DNA of 55,280 nt from Cytophagales bacterium (GTDB taxonomy: Bacteria; Bacteroidota; Bacteroidia; Cytophagales; Cyclobacteriaceae): positions 1 to 55,280 of the forward strand of contig JAKSDO010000193.1 of the NCBI GenBank assembly GCA_022360055.1, given 5' to 3'. Shown here in pieces: positions 35,402-44,650 of this stretch. Numbering within the stretch: position 1 is the first letter of the stretch; every line of letters begins with the position of its first letter. Under the pieces are notes generated by a model. That model made no database searches and had not been told where the DNA came from. It was given only the letters and a program-made list of their open reading frames with translations. The position numbers and the translations under genes were made by a program.

Positions 35402-37108
35402 TTACTGTTTAATTATTCCGAGATCTCTGTTCTCCGTACGATCTATGTAGTAGACCTTTTCCTTGTTATTTGCTTCAGCTCGCTTGATAAACACTTCGGC
35501 AATGTTTTGATACTCTTCATCTCGCATGGCATCCAGTACAAGCAAGTATCCCATGATGATGTTGCCGGCCATTTCCACAAGCCTTCTGGAATGGAAATCG
35601 AGCAATTCTTCATCCTTCATTTCTATAACATTCTGAGCCGTTTGCTCATATTCTTCCGTCATTTTGATCAATCGCTTGCGCAGGAATACCAATTCGGGGC
35701 GCAAAGGTTCTTTTTCGTATTCTTTTATTCTCCCGAGGAAAACTTCTGTAGTCACACCTTTGATTGCGGCGACGACCTGGAGCTGTGACGTGCCTTCATA
35801 GATCGAAGTGATTCTCGCATCTCTGTAAAGTCGCTCCACAGGGAAGTCTTTCATATAACCTGTGCCTCCATGAACCTGTATGGCATCGTATGCAATCTGG
35901 TTACAATACTCGCTTGAAATCATTTTCAGAAGAGGTGTAAAAGAATCCGCCAGCTTTTGATATTTCTTCATTTCTTTTCTTTCCTCGGGCTCAAGAGATC
36001 TTTCTTCGGATACTTTTTGATATGTTTTGTACAGATCGACAAACCTGGAAGTTTCATAAAGCAATGAGCGAATTGCAAAAAGTTTTACCTTCATTATCGA
36101 AAGCATCTCATAAACGGCAGGGAAATGGATGATTTCTTTCCCGAACTGGCTTCGTTCCTGGGCGTATTTCAATGCTTCGCGATAGGCGGCTTCAGCGATC
36201 CCTACAGATTGGGCTCCAATACCAAGTCGGGCGGCGTTCATGAGACTCATCACGTACTTGATCAATCCAAATTTACGAGTACCGACCAATTTTGCCGGAG
36301 CATTTTTAAACACCAATTCGCACGTTGGAGATCCTTTGATGCCGAGTTTGTTCTCAATTCTTCGGATGGTTACCGCTTTGTGACTCCTGTCATAAACAAA
36401 GAGCGAGAGCCCCCGCGCATCATGGGTGCCTTCTTCCGATCTTGCGAGCACTAAGGAAACATCGGCATCGCCATTGGTTATGAATCGTTTTACACCGTTT
36501 AGGATCCATTGGTCATTTTCCTTATCATATTCTGCCTTAAACTGGACGGCCTGAAGATCGGATCCTGCATCCGGTTCCGTAAGATCCATGGCGCCGGTAG
36601 CTCCTTCTTTCGTGAATTTTGGGAGGAATTCATCCCTCACATCCTCATCCGCAAATTCATTTATGGTTTCGGCACAATCTTGCAAGCCCCATATGTTGGC
36701 AAAGCCTGCATCCGCTCTTGATACAATTTCATTGGCCATCACAAAGGCAGAATTGGTGAAGTTCAATCCGCCATATTTTCTTGGTAGCGACAGGCCTATC
36801 AATCCGGCTTTCTTAAGTGCTTCGTAATTTTCCTGGGTTCCCGAAGCGTATTTCACTTCATTGTCAACAATCGAAGGCCCTTCCTTATCTACAGATTCCG
36901 CATTTTCGGCAATGATGTTGCCGGATATATCTCCAACGATCTCCAGCACTTTTTCGTAACTGTCCAATGCATCTTCAAAATCGACCGGAGCGTAGTCAAA
37001 TTCCTCTTTTTCTATATAATCATTTTCCCTGAGCGAAATAATTTTCTTCATCAAGGGGTGGCTCAGGTGAAATTTCAAATGTTTATTATCGATATAAAAA
37101 TTTGGCAT
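35402..37108 (-). CDS. Acyl-CoA dehydrogenase
   Basis: 568 residues, about 180 longer than the typical enzyme because of an N-terminal extension and a long C-terminal helical part. The FAD/substrate core is clear: TGAMDLTEPDAGSDLQAV (the family's TEPxAGSD), KRFITNGDADV, RSQFGKEIIHFPAVYEMLS, IQVHGGTGYMKDFPVERLYR and DARITSIYEGTSQLQ, whose Glu is the expected catalytic base. It oxidises an acyl-CoA and passes electrons to the ETF encoded just upstream. Chain length and substrate are not readable, and the extended type is often close to very-long-chain enzymes. It is the last gene of the etfB-etfA operon. Confidence 0.93.
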   Translation of the reverse strand: MPNFYIDNKHLKFHLSHPLMKKIISLRENDYIEKEEFDYAPVDFEDALDSYEKVLEIVGDISGNIIAENAESVDKEGPSIVDNEVKYASGTQENYEALKKAGLIGLSLPRKYGGLNFTNSAFVMANEIVSRADAGFANIWGLQDCAETINEFADEDVRDEFLPKFTKEGATGAMDLTEPDAGSDLQAVQFKAEYDKENDQWILNGVKRFITNGDADVSLVLARSEEGTHDARGLSLFVYDRSHKAVTIRRIENKLGIKGSPTCELVFKNAPAKLVGTRKFGLIKYVMSLMNAARLGIGAQSVGIAEAAYREALKYAQERSQFGKEIIHFPAVYEMLSIMKVKLFAIRSLLYETSRFVDLYKTYQKVSEERSLEPEERKEMKKYQKLADSFTPLLKMISSEYCNQIAYDAIQVHGGTGYMKDFPVERLYRDARITSIYEGTSQLQVVAAIKGVTTEVFLGRIKEYEKEPLRPELVFLRKRLIKMTEEYEQTAQNVIEMKDEELLDFHSRRLVEMAGNIIMGYLLVLDAMRDEEYQNIAEVFIKRAEANNKEKVYYIDRTENRDLGIIKQ

Positions 37109-37152
37109 GATTCAATCCTTTATTTGTTTTTTAAAAAGCTGGGTGCCAAAAT

Positions 37153-38172
37153 TTATTTGGCATTTTTCTTATAATATTTAATCATTTTTGGAATGACCTC
37201 CCCGACATCTCCAATAATGGCATAATCTGCAATGTTGTTGATCGGAGCGTTTGGGTCTTTGTTTATGGATATAATCATGGCTGATTCCTCCATTCCTGCG
37301 CGGTGCTGTACAGCGCCGGAAATTCCGCAAGCAATATATAAATGCGGCCTTACGGTCACTCCGGTTTGTCCCACCTGCCTTTCGTGTGGGATAAATCCGG
37401 CATCGACCGCGGCCCTGGACCCTCCGACTTCGGCTCCAAGCACATCGGCCAATTCAAAGAGCAGTTCGAAGTGCTCTTTTGAACCAACTCCGTAGCCGCC
37501 CGATACGATGATATGTGAATTTTTGATATCGATCTTTTTCTTCTCTATGTGGCGTTCAAGGATTTTAACTACGAAATCCTCTTCTTTGATGTATTTGGGG
37601 ACATCGAGTTTTTTCACTTTGCCTTTATAATTTGGCGCATATATTTCTTTCTTCATTACCCCTTCGCGAACGGTAGCCATTTGAGGCCTTGTTTCAGGAT
37701 TTATAATCGTAGCGATGATGTTTCCTCCGAAAGCCGGCCGAATCTGGAAAAGCAGATCTTTATAATCTTTTTTCTGTTTTTTATCTCTGTGCGCTCCAAT
37801 TTCAAGACTTGTACAGTCGGCGGTAAGTCCGCATTTCAAAGCCGAAGCTATCCTTGGTGCCAAATCCCTGCCAATTGATGTAGCGCCAAACAGTGCTATC
37901 TGAGGTTTCTCTTCTTCAAACAATTTGCTAAGAATGTTGGCGTGAGGGAGGGTCAGGTATGGGTATAACCTGTTTTCTTCGGCTGTAAAGAGGGTATCGA
38001 CTCCGTATTGGAAAACTTCTTTTTCCATCCCCTTTATATCGCTTCCGATCAAAACTGCTTCCAATTCACATTTCAATTCATCGGCAAGCTTTCGACCTTT
38101 AGTTAGTAATTCCAGGCTCACATCGGCTATGGCCTTGTCCTCGATTTCACAATAAACTATTATATTATTCAC
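37153..38172 (-). CDS. etfA: Electron transfer flavoprotein, alpha subunit
   Basis: 339 residues. The N-terminal alpha/beta domain starts MNNIIVYCEIEDKAIADVSL, and the C-terminal FAD-binding domain has IIVSGGYGVGSKEHFEL, VGGSRAAVDAGFIPHERQVG and HLYIACGISGAVQHRAGM, all typical of EtfA. Together with EtfB it carries electrons from acyl-CoA dehydrogenases to the respiratory chain. It follows etfB by 26 bases and precedes the acyl-CoA dehydrogenase gene by 44. Confidence 0.97.
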   Translation of the reverse strand: MNNIIVYCEIEDKAIADVSLELLTKGRKLADELKCELEAVLIGSDIKGMEKEVFQYGVDTLFTAEENRLYPYLTLPHANILSKLFEEEKPQIALFGATSIGRDLAPRIASALKCGLTADCTSLEIGAHRDKKQKKDYKDLLFQIRPAFGGNIIATIINPETRPQMATVREGVMKKEIYAPNYKGKVKKLDVPKYIKEEDFVVKILERHIEKKKIDIKNSHIIVSGGYGVGSKEHFELLFELADVLGAEVGGSRAAVDAGFIPHERQVGQTGVTVRPHLYIACGISGAVQHRAGMEESAMIISINKDPNAPINNIADYAIIGDVGEVIPKMIKYYKKNAK

Positions 38173-38198
38173 AATCGTATATTTTTCAAATTAAAAAA

Positions 38199-39074
38199 TT
38201 ACCCAATGGTATGATTCTCTAAAAGTTCCTTGATGAGATCTTCGATTTCTTCATCTCTGTCACCCAGCACTTTTGACTCCTTCGCTGTGAATACCACGTT
38301 GGTTACTTTCTTTACTTTGGTGGGCGAACCGGAAAGACCTAACCATTCTTCATCCGCATTCAAATCATCGACCGTCCATTCTTTTATGTCGAGATAGGGT
38401 CTGGTATCGTACAGGTCGAGATAATCATCCGTAGCTTCCTGAAGTTCGGTAACTGTTTTGGCGTGCTTGAATTTCATGAGTAATCTGGCATTTCTTGACC
38501 TGCAATCAGGGGCAGAACCATGTACGGTTACCAGGGCGGGGAGTGGGCACTCTACTGTTTCCACACCTCGTTCCAAACGTCTTTTTATCTGAACCCTGTG
38601 CTTTGAGATCGAAACTACTTCTTCACAATACGTTACCTGGGGAATCCCTATCTTCTCCGCTGCCTGGGGGCCTACCTGAGCCGTATCGCCGTCAATAGCT
38701 TGTCGCCCGGATAAAATGATATCGTAGGGAGACAGCTTTTTTATAGCCAGGGATATCGCGTAAGAGGTCGCCAGTGTATCCGATCCGGCAAATTTTCGGT
38801 CGGTAATCAATATTCCATCGTCGGCCCCTCTGTAAAGTCCTTCCCGTATGATTTCGGCTGCTCTTCCGGGCCCCATTGTCAAGAGGGTGACTGTCGATCC
38901 CGGATTTTCATCCTTGATTCTGAGTGCTTGTTCGAGCGCTTTCAAGTCTTCAGGGTTGAATACCGCCGGAAGGGCAGCCCTGTTTACTGTTCCATTTGCT
39001 TTCATCGCGTCCTTGCCTACATTCCGGGTGTCGGGTACCTGCTTGGCAAGTACGATGATTTTAAATCCTTTCAT
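38199..39074 (-). CDS. etfB: Electron transfer flavoprotein, beta subunit
   Basis: 291 residues, a little longer than most because of an inserted C-terminal region. MKGFKIIVLAKQVPDTRNVG starts the fold, and ILSGRQAIDGDTAQVGPQAA carries the AMP/FAD-interacting loop. The family signature VECPLPALVTVHGSAPDCRS lies in the middle. It is the first gene of the etfB-etfA-acyl-CoA dehydrogenase operon. Confidence 0.97.
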   Translation of the reverse strand: MKGFKIIVLAKQVPDTRNVGKDAMKANGTVNRAALPAVFNPEDLKALEQALRIKDENPGSTVTLLTMGPGRAAEIIREGLYRGADDGILITDRKFAGSDTLATSYAISLAIKKLSPYDIILSGRQAIDGDTAQVGPQAAEKIGIPQVTYCEEVVSISKHRVQIKRRLERGVETVECPLPALVTVHGSAPDCRSRNARLLMKFKHAKTVTELQEATDDYLDLYDTRPYLDIKEWTVDDLNADEEWLGLSGSPTKVKKVTNVVFTAKESKVLGDRDEEIEDLIKELLENHTIG

Positions 39075-39247
39075 TTACAAAATTTTTGAGTATCATTAAA
39101 AAATGCCGTCGCAATATAGCGGATGAGTTATTTAAAAATAATGACCTAAGTCAGGTAAAGAAAAAGTAATTTGTCGCCGCCAGACGAAGAAAGATGGAGC
39201 GATTTAATAGAAATTATGCGTGTTATGCAGTTGGCAAAGCAGCGCGA

Positions 39248-40258
39248 TTACGGTCGCATATTTTCGACCAGGTAGTGATCTACAGATACATTTGCATTGC
39301 TCTTTTCAACAAACAAATATCCGTTGATGTAATCAATTACAATAACGGAATCGCGGAAAAACCGGCTTCCTATTGAGCCGTGTTTCTCAATCTCATCTAT
39401 GGATTCCCGGTGATATGTCCGCTTTGTCGGAACTAGAATTTCAACATTGCTGTAGTTCAATGTTCCAAGCTTGATCGATTCGCAAAGCCCCTTTTTACCA
39501 TAGATCGGGCCACTCAAACCTTCCGCAATGCGATGGTCCATGCTGCGAAACGGATCATATGAACGCTTTACTTTGGTAGGGTCGAAAACAAGTAGATGAT
39601 GATTAGCTCCGAGATCTAAAATCAAATTCATTTTATGCCAATCATTGTTTTGCGATAAAAACTTTACTTCAACAAATGGCTTCGTATCGTATATGGATAT
39701 CGGAATTGCCTCAAATCCGTTTATTTTGTTTCTTTTATAAGGTTCCCTGAGTGTAATCAAGTGATTGTCATAATCGATTATTACCTGAAACCGGGCAAAG
39801 AGCTGATAGCCGAATGCCCCATGAATTTTGACCCCTTTTAGTTTATGAAGGTACCTGTTTGACCGCTCGAGGATCACTGTGTTGATGCTGTTAGCAGTCA
39901 CATCATCACATAAGCGAAGATTGTGATTTGTCGATACCGTGGCTTCAATTGGCTTCCCCAAACCTGCACTGTTAAACTTGATTTCAAAAGTGTTATCGCT
40001 AACTTTCGGAATATAAGATTTATCAAATATAATCAGTGAGCGAACTCCGGTATCCAATATTAAGTTGAGTTTGTTTTTCCCGTCAATTACTGATTCAAGG
40101 ATAATAAGGTTTTTAACACTTTTAAAAGGAATTGTGACGGATTTCTTATTGTTGTCAAATCCAAACCCGAGATGGTTAAAGTCGGCATGTAAATGAATAG
40201 GGCAAGACAAGAATGATGTGAAAAGCGCAATGAAACCTTTCCGGAAGAAAGCTGGCAT
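39248..40258 (-). CDS. Secreted retropepsin-like aspartic protease with two lobes
   Basis: 336 residues. The signal peptide region is MPAFFRKGFIALFTSFLSCP. Two similar halves follow: LNLILDTGVRSLIIF in the first and MNLILDLGANHHLLVF in the second, each the start of an aspartic-protease lobe. The first has the DTG triad; in the second it is DLG. IHGAFGYQLFARFQVIIDYD and HGSIGSRFFRDSVIVIDYIN also repeat, marking the flap-to-core part of each lobe. So this is a fused dimer, like eukaryotic pepsins but of the bacterial retropepsin-like family. A usual PDZ domain is absent. The substitution in the second triad could lower activity. Confidence 0.8.
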   Translation of the reverse strand: MPAFFRKGFIALFTSFLSCPIHLHADFNHLGFGFDNNKKSVTIPFKSVKNLIILESVIDGKNKLNLILDTGVRSLIIFDKSYIPKVSDNTFEIKFNSAGLGKPIEATVSTNHNLRLCDDVTANSINTVILERSNRYLHKLKGVKIHGAFGYQLFARFQVIIDYDNHLITLREPYKRNKINGFEAIPISIYDTKPFVEVKFLSQNNDWHKMNLILDLGANHHLLVFDPTKVKRSYDPFRSMDHRIAEGLSGPIYGKKGLCESIKLGTLNYSNVEILVPTKRTYHRESIDEIEKHGSIGSRFFRDSVIVIDYINGYLFVEKSNANVSVDHYLVENMRP

Positions 40259-40471
40259 GTGCAGTTTTGGTTATGTTCACCTGAATCTAACATTTACTGC
40301 TCTTTGATGAAATCACTTAAAAAGCGTGAATTTTTTCAGATCACGGATGTGAGAAATACCACATTTTGGGGTAATAAATAATTATACGGACTTTGTTTTG
40401 GACCGTATTCCGGGAAATTGGGGACACCAAAGTGGGGAGAAGCCACGAGCCAAGGGCATCCTTTCCAGGGA

Positions 40472-40810
40472 TTATTTACCTTCTGTCTTTTTTACGTGTT
40501 CGGCCAACTTTTCGCATAGATCATGGATTTTGTGAGCCATTTCGTCATCGCCTGTCGATCTTTTGACACTGTCGCCCATTCCGGCCAGGCATTCTATATA
40601 AAACCGCTTCATTTCATCGACAGGCATATCTTTTGACCAAAGGTCGATGCGCAAAGAATGTTTCTGAAGGTGATCCCAAAGAGCAATACTTACGGCTTTG
40701 GTCTCGGTTGGAGTGTTTCCCTGAGGGTTGTCCGTGGCACTCCAGTTTATTTTTTCCGGTATATGATCCTGGTCTAACTCGACGTCGAAAACTATTTTGG
40801 ATTTACTCAT
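40472..40810 (-). CDS. gldC: Gliding motility protein GldC
   Basis: 112 residues, cytosolic, no signal. IPEKINWSATDNPQGNTPTE, SIALWDHLQKHSLRIDLWSK and DMPVDEMKRFYIECLAGM match GldC, a small cytoplasmic protein of the gliding and type IX secretion context in Bacteroidota; its exact task is not settled. Sixteen bases separate it from the upstream ribF gene, so it is the tail of the housekeeping cluster. Confidence 0.92.
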   Translation of the reverse strand: MSKSKIVFDVELDQDHIPEKINWSATDNPQGNTPTETKAVSIALWDHLQKHSLRIDLWSKDMPVDEMKRFYIECLAGMGDSVKRSTGDDEMAHKIHDLCEKLAEHVKKTEGK

Positions 40811-40826
40811 AAAAATCTGAAATTGA

Positions 40827-41756
40827 CTACACGGTTTTTAAAATGACTAGTGCTTCTTTTTTGTCTTTCTGAAGTTGCGCTTTTAGTGCCCCGACATTCT
40901 GGAATTTTATTTCGGACCGGATTTTTTTGTAGAATTCCACTTTAATTTCATCCCCGTAAATGTCTTTGTCAAAATCAAAGATGTTTACTTCAACGCGCTT
41001 TTGTGTCCCTCCAAAAGTTGGTCTGAATCCGATATTCAGCATCCCCCGGAAGCGTTCATTATCAATAAATACTTTTACTGCATAGATCCCCTCTGACGGT
41101 ATCAATTTGTGCTTAAAGGTTATTTCGATATTTGCTGTTGGAAAATTCATGGTTCTTCCTATCTTATCGCCTTCGATCACTTTTCCATGAATGCAAAAAG
41201 GTCGGCCAAGGAATTCGTTTGCTATTTCAATTTTTCCCGAAGATAGCGCTTTTCTGATTTTTGTGGAGCTTACAGCATTGTTTTCAATCATTTGCTTGGG
41301 GATTTCCTCTACTTCAAATCCATATATCGGAGCATCCTTTTTCAATTCCTCAAAGCTTCCGGACCGGTTTTTCCCAAATTTATGGTCGTATCCGATGACC
41401 AGTTTTTTGGTTCCAATCTTATCTACCAAAATATCTTTTATAAACTCCTCCGAGGACATACCTGAGAATTCCTGAGTAAATGGAATAATAACCAGGTGAT
41501 CGACATTTTTTTTGCCCAGCAATTCGGCTTTTTCTTCTATTGAGGTCAGTAAGTATAATTCCTGATCCGGATATAGAACCAATCTGGGGTGTGGCCAGTA
41601 CGTGAGCAATACGGATTCTCCACCGTTATTTCTGGTGATCTCTTCAAGCCGTTGAAGTATTTTCTGGTGCCCGAAATGAACGCCGTCAAATGTGCCGCTT
41701 GTGACGACAGCATAATCTAATTTTTTGAATTCATCAAGTCCCCGGTATATTTTCAT
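40827..41756 (-). CDS. ribF: Bifunctional riboflavin kinase/FAD synthetase
   Basis: 309 residues. The N-terminal FAD synthetase half has the nucleotidyltransferase motif GTFDGVHFGHQ (21-31), and the C-terminal riboflavin kinase half has GDKIGRTMNFPTANIE and GMLNIGFRPTFGG. It turns riboflavin into FMN and FAD in the cytoplasm. It overlaps truB by four bases and belongs to the ftsX-uppP-truB-ribF-gldC cluster. Confidence 0.97.
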   Translation of the reverse strand: MKIYRGLDEFKKLDYAVVTSGTFDGVHFGHQKILQRLEEITRNNGGESVLLTYWPHPRLVLYPDQELYLLTSIEEKAELLGKKNVDHLVIIPFTQEFSGMSSEEFIKDILVDKIGTKKLVIGYDHKFGKNRSGSFEELKKDAPIYGFEVEEIPKQMIENNAVSSTKIRKALSSGKIEIANEFLGRPFCIHGKVIEGDKIGRTMNFPTANIEITFKHKLIPSEGIYAVKVFIDNERFRGMLNIGFRPTFGGTQKRVEVNIFDFDKDIYGDEIKVEFYKKIRSEIKFQNVGALKAQLQKDKKEALVILKTV

Positions 41757-42436
41757 GAATTAGGTGGCTCAATAGATTTCCTAAATTCGTGGATTGTCAG
41801 CGCATCTTCAAGCTTAAACCCTCCGATTCTCGTTCTTTCCAATTTCGACATATAAGCTCCGACGCCAAGGTCTTTGCCAAAATCATTTACTAAGCTGCGC
41901 ACATAAAATCCTTTGGAGCAGACCAGCCTGAAATGTATTTCCGGAAAATCAATATTGGTAATCTCAAATTCCCTGGATTCAACTTCTCTCGGATGAACAA
42001 TTACTTTTTCTCCTTTTCTGGCTTTTTTGTAAAGCGGCTCTCCATCTTTTTTCAGAGCAGAATAAATAGGAGGGGTCTGCATCAATTTTCCGATAAACTT
42101 CTTTGATGTAGATATAACATCATCTTTGCCGATATGTTCGATGGATTTTTCACTGTTGATCTCGGTCTCCAGATCAATAGAAGGAGTTGTTTTTCCGATC
42201 ACCAGGGTCCCCGAATATTCTTTTTCCCAATTCATAAATTGATTGATCTGTTTGGTCTTTTTGCCGATACAGACAATTAAAAGTCCGGTAGCCAATGGAT
42301 CCAGGGTTCCGGCATGACCGACTTTTTTTATGCGTAGAAGATTTCTGATTTTCTTCACCACGTCAAAAGAAGTCCAATGCAATTCTTTATTGATAAGTAT
42401 TACTTTTCCTTCTTCAGGTATGGCATTTTGGATCAT
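41753..42436 (-). CDS. truB: tRNA pseudouridine-55 synthase
   Basis: 227 residues. HAGTLDPLATGLLIVCIGK carries the catalytic Asp46, and KSWTS-type residues appear as LHWTSFDVVKKIR near 19. GDITRTEP-type C-terminal binding parts are short, so the protein is at the small end for the family, like other Bacteroidota TruB. It makes pseudouridine at position 55 of tRNA. It overlaps ribF and uppP by four bases each. Confidence 0.96.
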   Translation of the reverse strand: MIQNAIPEEGKVILINKELHWTSFDVVKKIRNLLRIKKVGHAGTLDPLATGLLIVCIGKKTKQINQFMNWEKEYSGTLVIGKTTPSIDLETEINSEKSIEHIGKDDVISTSKKFIGKLMQTPPIYSALKKDGEPLYKKARKGEKVIVHPREVESREFEITNIDFPEIHFRLVCSKGFYVRSLVNDFGKDLGVGAYMSKLERTRIGGFKLEDALTIHEFRKSIEPPNS

Positions 42437-43227
42437 ATAAAGTTGGTGACGATTGAAATTAATCCGATCAGAAAGCAGTAATAGGCAAAGTAAATCAGTT
42501 TCCCGCGTTTCACAATTTTTATCATCCAGGCGCAGGCCGCCAGTCCTGAAATAAAAGCTGCTAAAAATCCAAGAACCAATGCTCCTGTGCTTATTCCTCC
42601 CGTAATGGATGGAGCTTCGAAGTAGTCTTTAACTTTTAAAAGCGTAGCGCCAATGATCGGGAGGAGCACCATAATAAAAGAAAACCGGGTTGCTTTTTCC
42701 TTATCGACCCTGAGGATCAGTGCGGTTGAAATTGTAGCGCCGGATCTCGAAATACCCGGTAAAATGGCAACAGCCTGGGCCAGACCGATCATCAGGGCCC
42801 TGCCGTATGAAACATCTTTCTCCGTATTCTTCAAATAATAAGTTATCGTAAGCAAGATGCCTGTAACTATAAGCATAATTCCAACCAGAAGCACATTTCC
42901 GGTAAATAGCGATTCTATTTTGTCCTCAAAAAAAACACCGACAATTCCTACGGGAATCATTGATACAATGATTTTCATTGCGTAGTGAAAAGATTCATTA
43001 TTTCTAAATTGCAGAAGTCCTTTGAAAATCTCAAGGATATCTTTTCGGAAAATAATCGTCGTGCTGAGTGCGGTAGCGCCATGTACCACAATTGAAAATA
43101 GCAGATTATCCGTTGTTTGAATTTTCAGCATGGCTTTTCCCAATTCGATATGTCCGGAACTGCTTACCGGAAGAAATTCCGTGAGCCCCTGGACAATTCC
43201 CAGGATAAATGCTTCGACAATACTCAT
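42433..43227 (-). CDS. uppP: Undecaprenyl-diphosphatase
   Basis: 264 residues, polytopic. QGLTEFLPVSSSGHIELG carries the family's Glu and Ser-rich motif (13-30), and LPGISRSGATISTALIL has the second conserved motif with the catalytic Arg. It dephosphorylates undecaprenyl diphosphate, recycling the lipid carrier for peptidoglycan and surface glycans. It sits three bases after the DUF3098 gene and overlaps truB by four bases. Confidence 0.97.
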   Translation of the reverse strand: MSIVEAFILGIVQGLTEFLPVSSSGHIELGKAMLKIQTTDNLLFSIVVHGATALSTTIIFRKDILEIFKGLLQFRNNESFHYAMKIIVSMIPVGIVGVFFEDKIESLFTGNVLLVGIMLIVTGILLTITYYLKNTEKDVSYGRALMIGLAQAVAILPGISRSGATISTALILRVDKEKATRFSFIMVLLPIIGATLLKVKDYFEAPSITGGISTGALVLGFLAAFISGLAACAWMIKIVKRGKLIYFAYYCFLIGLISIVTNFI

Positions 43228-43230
43228 ATT

Positions 43231-43440
43231 CTATTTTTTGCTTTTATAGAATATGGCAAAAAATTCGATAATAAAGCCTGTCATCACAACGATTGGTCCA
43301 AGCGTAATCCCCAGAAAACCAAACCCATAATCCTCCTTGTCTAATGTCATGATAAAAAAACCGACTATCAACACTCCAATTCCTATAAGCATCAGCACAT
43401 AGTTTGCTTTTTTAAAGGCTAATTTTTCTTTATTACTCAT
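43231..43440 (-). CDS. DUF3098 small membrane protein
   Basis: 69 residues with two hydrophobic helices (about 14-32 and 43-64) joined by DKEDYGFGF and a basic end (YKSKK). The size, the ITLGPIVVMTGFIIEFFA stretch and its place between ftsX and uppP fit DUF3098, which is restricted to Bacteroidota. Its job is unknown; the context suggests the cell envelope or division. Only three bases separate it from each neighbour. Confidence 0.88.
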   Translation of the reverse strand: MSNKEKLAFKKANYVLMLIGIGVLIVGFFIMTLDKEDYGFGFLGITLGPIVVMTGFIIEFFAIFYKSKK

Positions 43441-43443
43441 GAT

Positions 43444-44343
43444 TTAATATAGTTCATCCAATGACATTTTCAGATACTTTTTTACAGCCCGGTAAGTGCT
43501 CATCATACCAATAATCAATCCCAGAGCCAGCATAAATCCAAAAAGTACTAAAAGTTCGTTCAGCGATTGTAGTTGTTTCAATTCCTCTACAACCGAATTA
43601 GCGTAAGTCAGCAGTATAAATAATAGTGCGGAAGCGAGCATTCCGGCAACGATGCCATGCCGTGCAGCCCGTCTTAAAAACGGGGCAATGATGAAGCCGG
43701 CCTTAGCGCCTACAAGCTGCATACTCCTTATCAGGAATCTCTGGGAAAACAAGGCGAGTTTGATCGTATTATTGATCAGGACAACAATGGTGATCAATAA
43801 TACCAGGGTAAATCCGATAAGAACGAGGCTGATCTTGGTAATGTTCTTATTTATCGATTGCACCAGATTTTGAGCGTATGCGATTTCGAATACAGAATCG
43901 ATTTTACCGAGATCGGATTTGATGTTTTGAAGACTGTCGACCTGCTGATAAGCAGGATCAATTTTTACGCTAAATGCATCCCTCAGAGGATTGTCTCCTA
44001 AAAATTCAATAAAATCTTCACCGGTGCGCTCAATAAAGACTTTTGCCGCATCCTCTTTTGATACAAACTCAACGGATGAATTATCGCCTTCTTTTAAAAC
44101 ATATCTTTTTTGCTTTAAGAGCTTATTTATTCTGATGATGTCGTTTTCTGTTACAGATTTATCGAGATAGATTTGAATCGCGATATTTTCCTGGATCGAG
44201 TCTTTAAGTTTGTTGGATTGCAGAATAAGCAACCCAAATAGACCAATCACAAAAAGAGCGAGCGCAATGCTGAAAATCATGCTCACGTACGGAAAGCTAC
44301 CCAGTTTTTTTTTCTTTTTGTATGTCAACAGTGAATTGCTCAT
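43444..44343 (-). CDS. ftsX: Cell division protein FtsX
   Basis: 299 residues from the ATG at 44341-44343 (MSNSLLTYKKKKKLG); the five codons open upstream to a TTG are not needed. A first membrane helix (about 19-43) precedes a large periplasmic domain (LDKSVTENDIIRINKLLKQK, FIEFLGDNPLRDAFSVKID), then three membrane helices with the FtsX-like permease core (LFSQRFLIRSMQLVGAKAGF, MLALGLIIGMMSTYRAVKKY). With FtsE it links cell division to peptidoglycan hydrolase activation. The ftsE gene is not in the window. It heads the cluster with DUF3098, uppP, truB, ribF and gldC. Confidence 0.9.
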   Translation of the reverse strand: MSNSLLTYKKKKKLGSFPYVSMIFSIALALFVIGLFGLLILQSNKLKDSIQENIAIQIYLDKSVTENDIIRINKLLKQKRYVLKEGDNSSVEFVSKEDAAKVFIERTGEDFIEFLGDNPLRDAFSVKIDPAYQQVDSLQNIKSDLGKIDSVFEIAYAQNLVQSINKNITKISLVLIGFTLVLLITIVVLINNTIKLALFSQRFLIRSMQLVGAKAGFIIAPFLRRAARHGIVAGMLASALLFILLTYANSVVEELKQLQSLNELLVLFGFMLALGLIIGMMSTYRAVKKYLKMSLDELY

Positions 44344-44355
44344 TTTTTCTGATGG

Positions 44356-44383
44356 CAAAGCTAATAATAAAATAGAAAAGCAA
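44356..44383 (-). promoter_or_regulatory. Promoter of the ftsX cluster
   Basis: On the minus strand TTG (44381-44383), 17 bases, then TAGCTTTG (44356-44363): the -33 and -7 elements of the Bacteroidota promoter at suitable spacing. Transcription would start only a few bases before the ftsX ATG. Confidence 0.65.
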
Positions 44384-44462
44384 TTGAGAATCGAATGAAA
44401 TTATGTGGTTTACGGGAATGCGACTGCTGCCCGCACAAGTTCCACAGAACTTCTTTCTTATG

Positions 44463-44515
44463 GATATTCAATATCCCCATCATATACTCATGGATCCGAA
44501 ATTTAGATGTGTCCC
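44463..44515. repeat. Dispersed repeat B, copy 2
   Basis: It shares CATGGATCCnAAATTTAG and GTGTGTCCC-type ends with 34725-34780. The left part forms GGATATTCAATATCC, an almost perfect palindrome that is broken in copy 1. It lies in a gap upstream of ftsX and downstream of the anti-sigma gene. Confidence 0.75.
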
Positions 44516-44599
44516 ACAGGTTTTCGGATTGATCCTGTAAATCTCCGCAGATACCAATTGGTCTGTAAATCCGGAGGAAGAAATAAATTGATGGAGATG

Positions 44600-44621
44600 A
44601 AAAAGCCCCTCGTGCGGGGCT
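44600..44621 (-). terminator. Terminator of the anti-sigma gene
   Basis: On the minus strand AGCCCC-GCACGA-GGGGCT followed by Ts, 30 bases after the anti-sigma stop codon. A classic rho-independent shape. Confidence 0.85.
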
Positions 44622-44650
44622 GGCTTAATATTTAGGAATTTATTGAAAAT

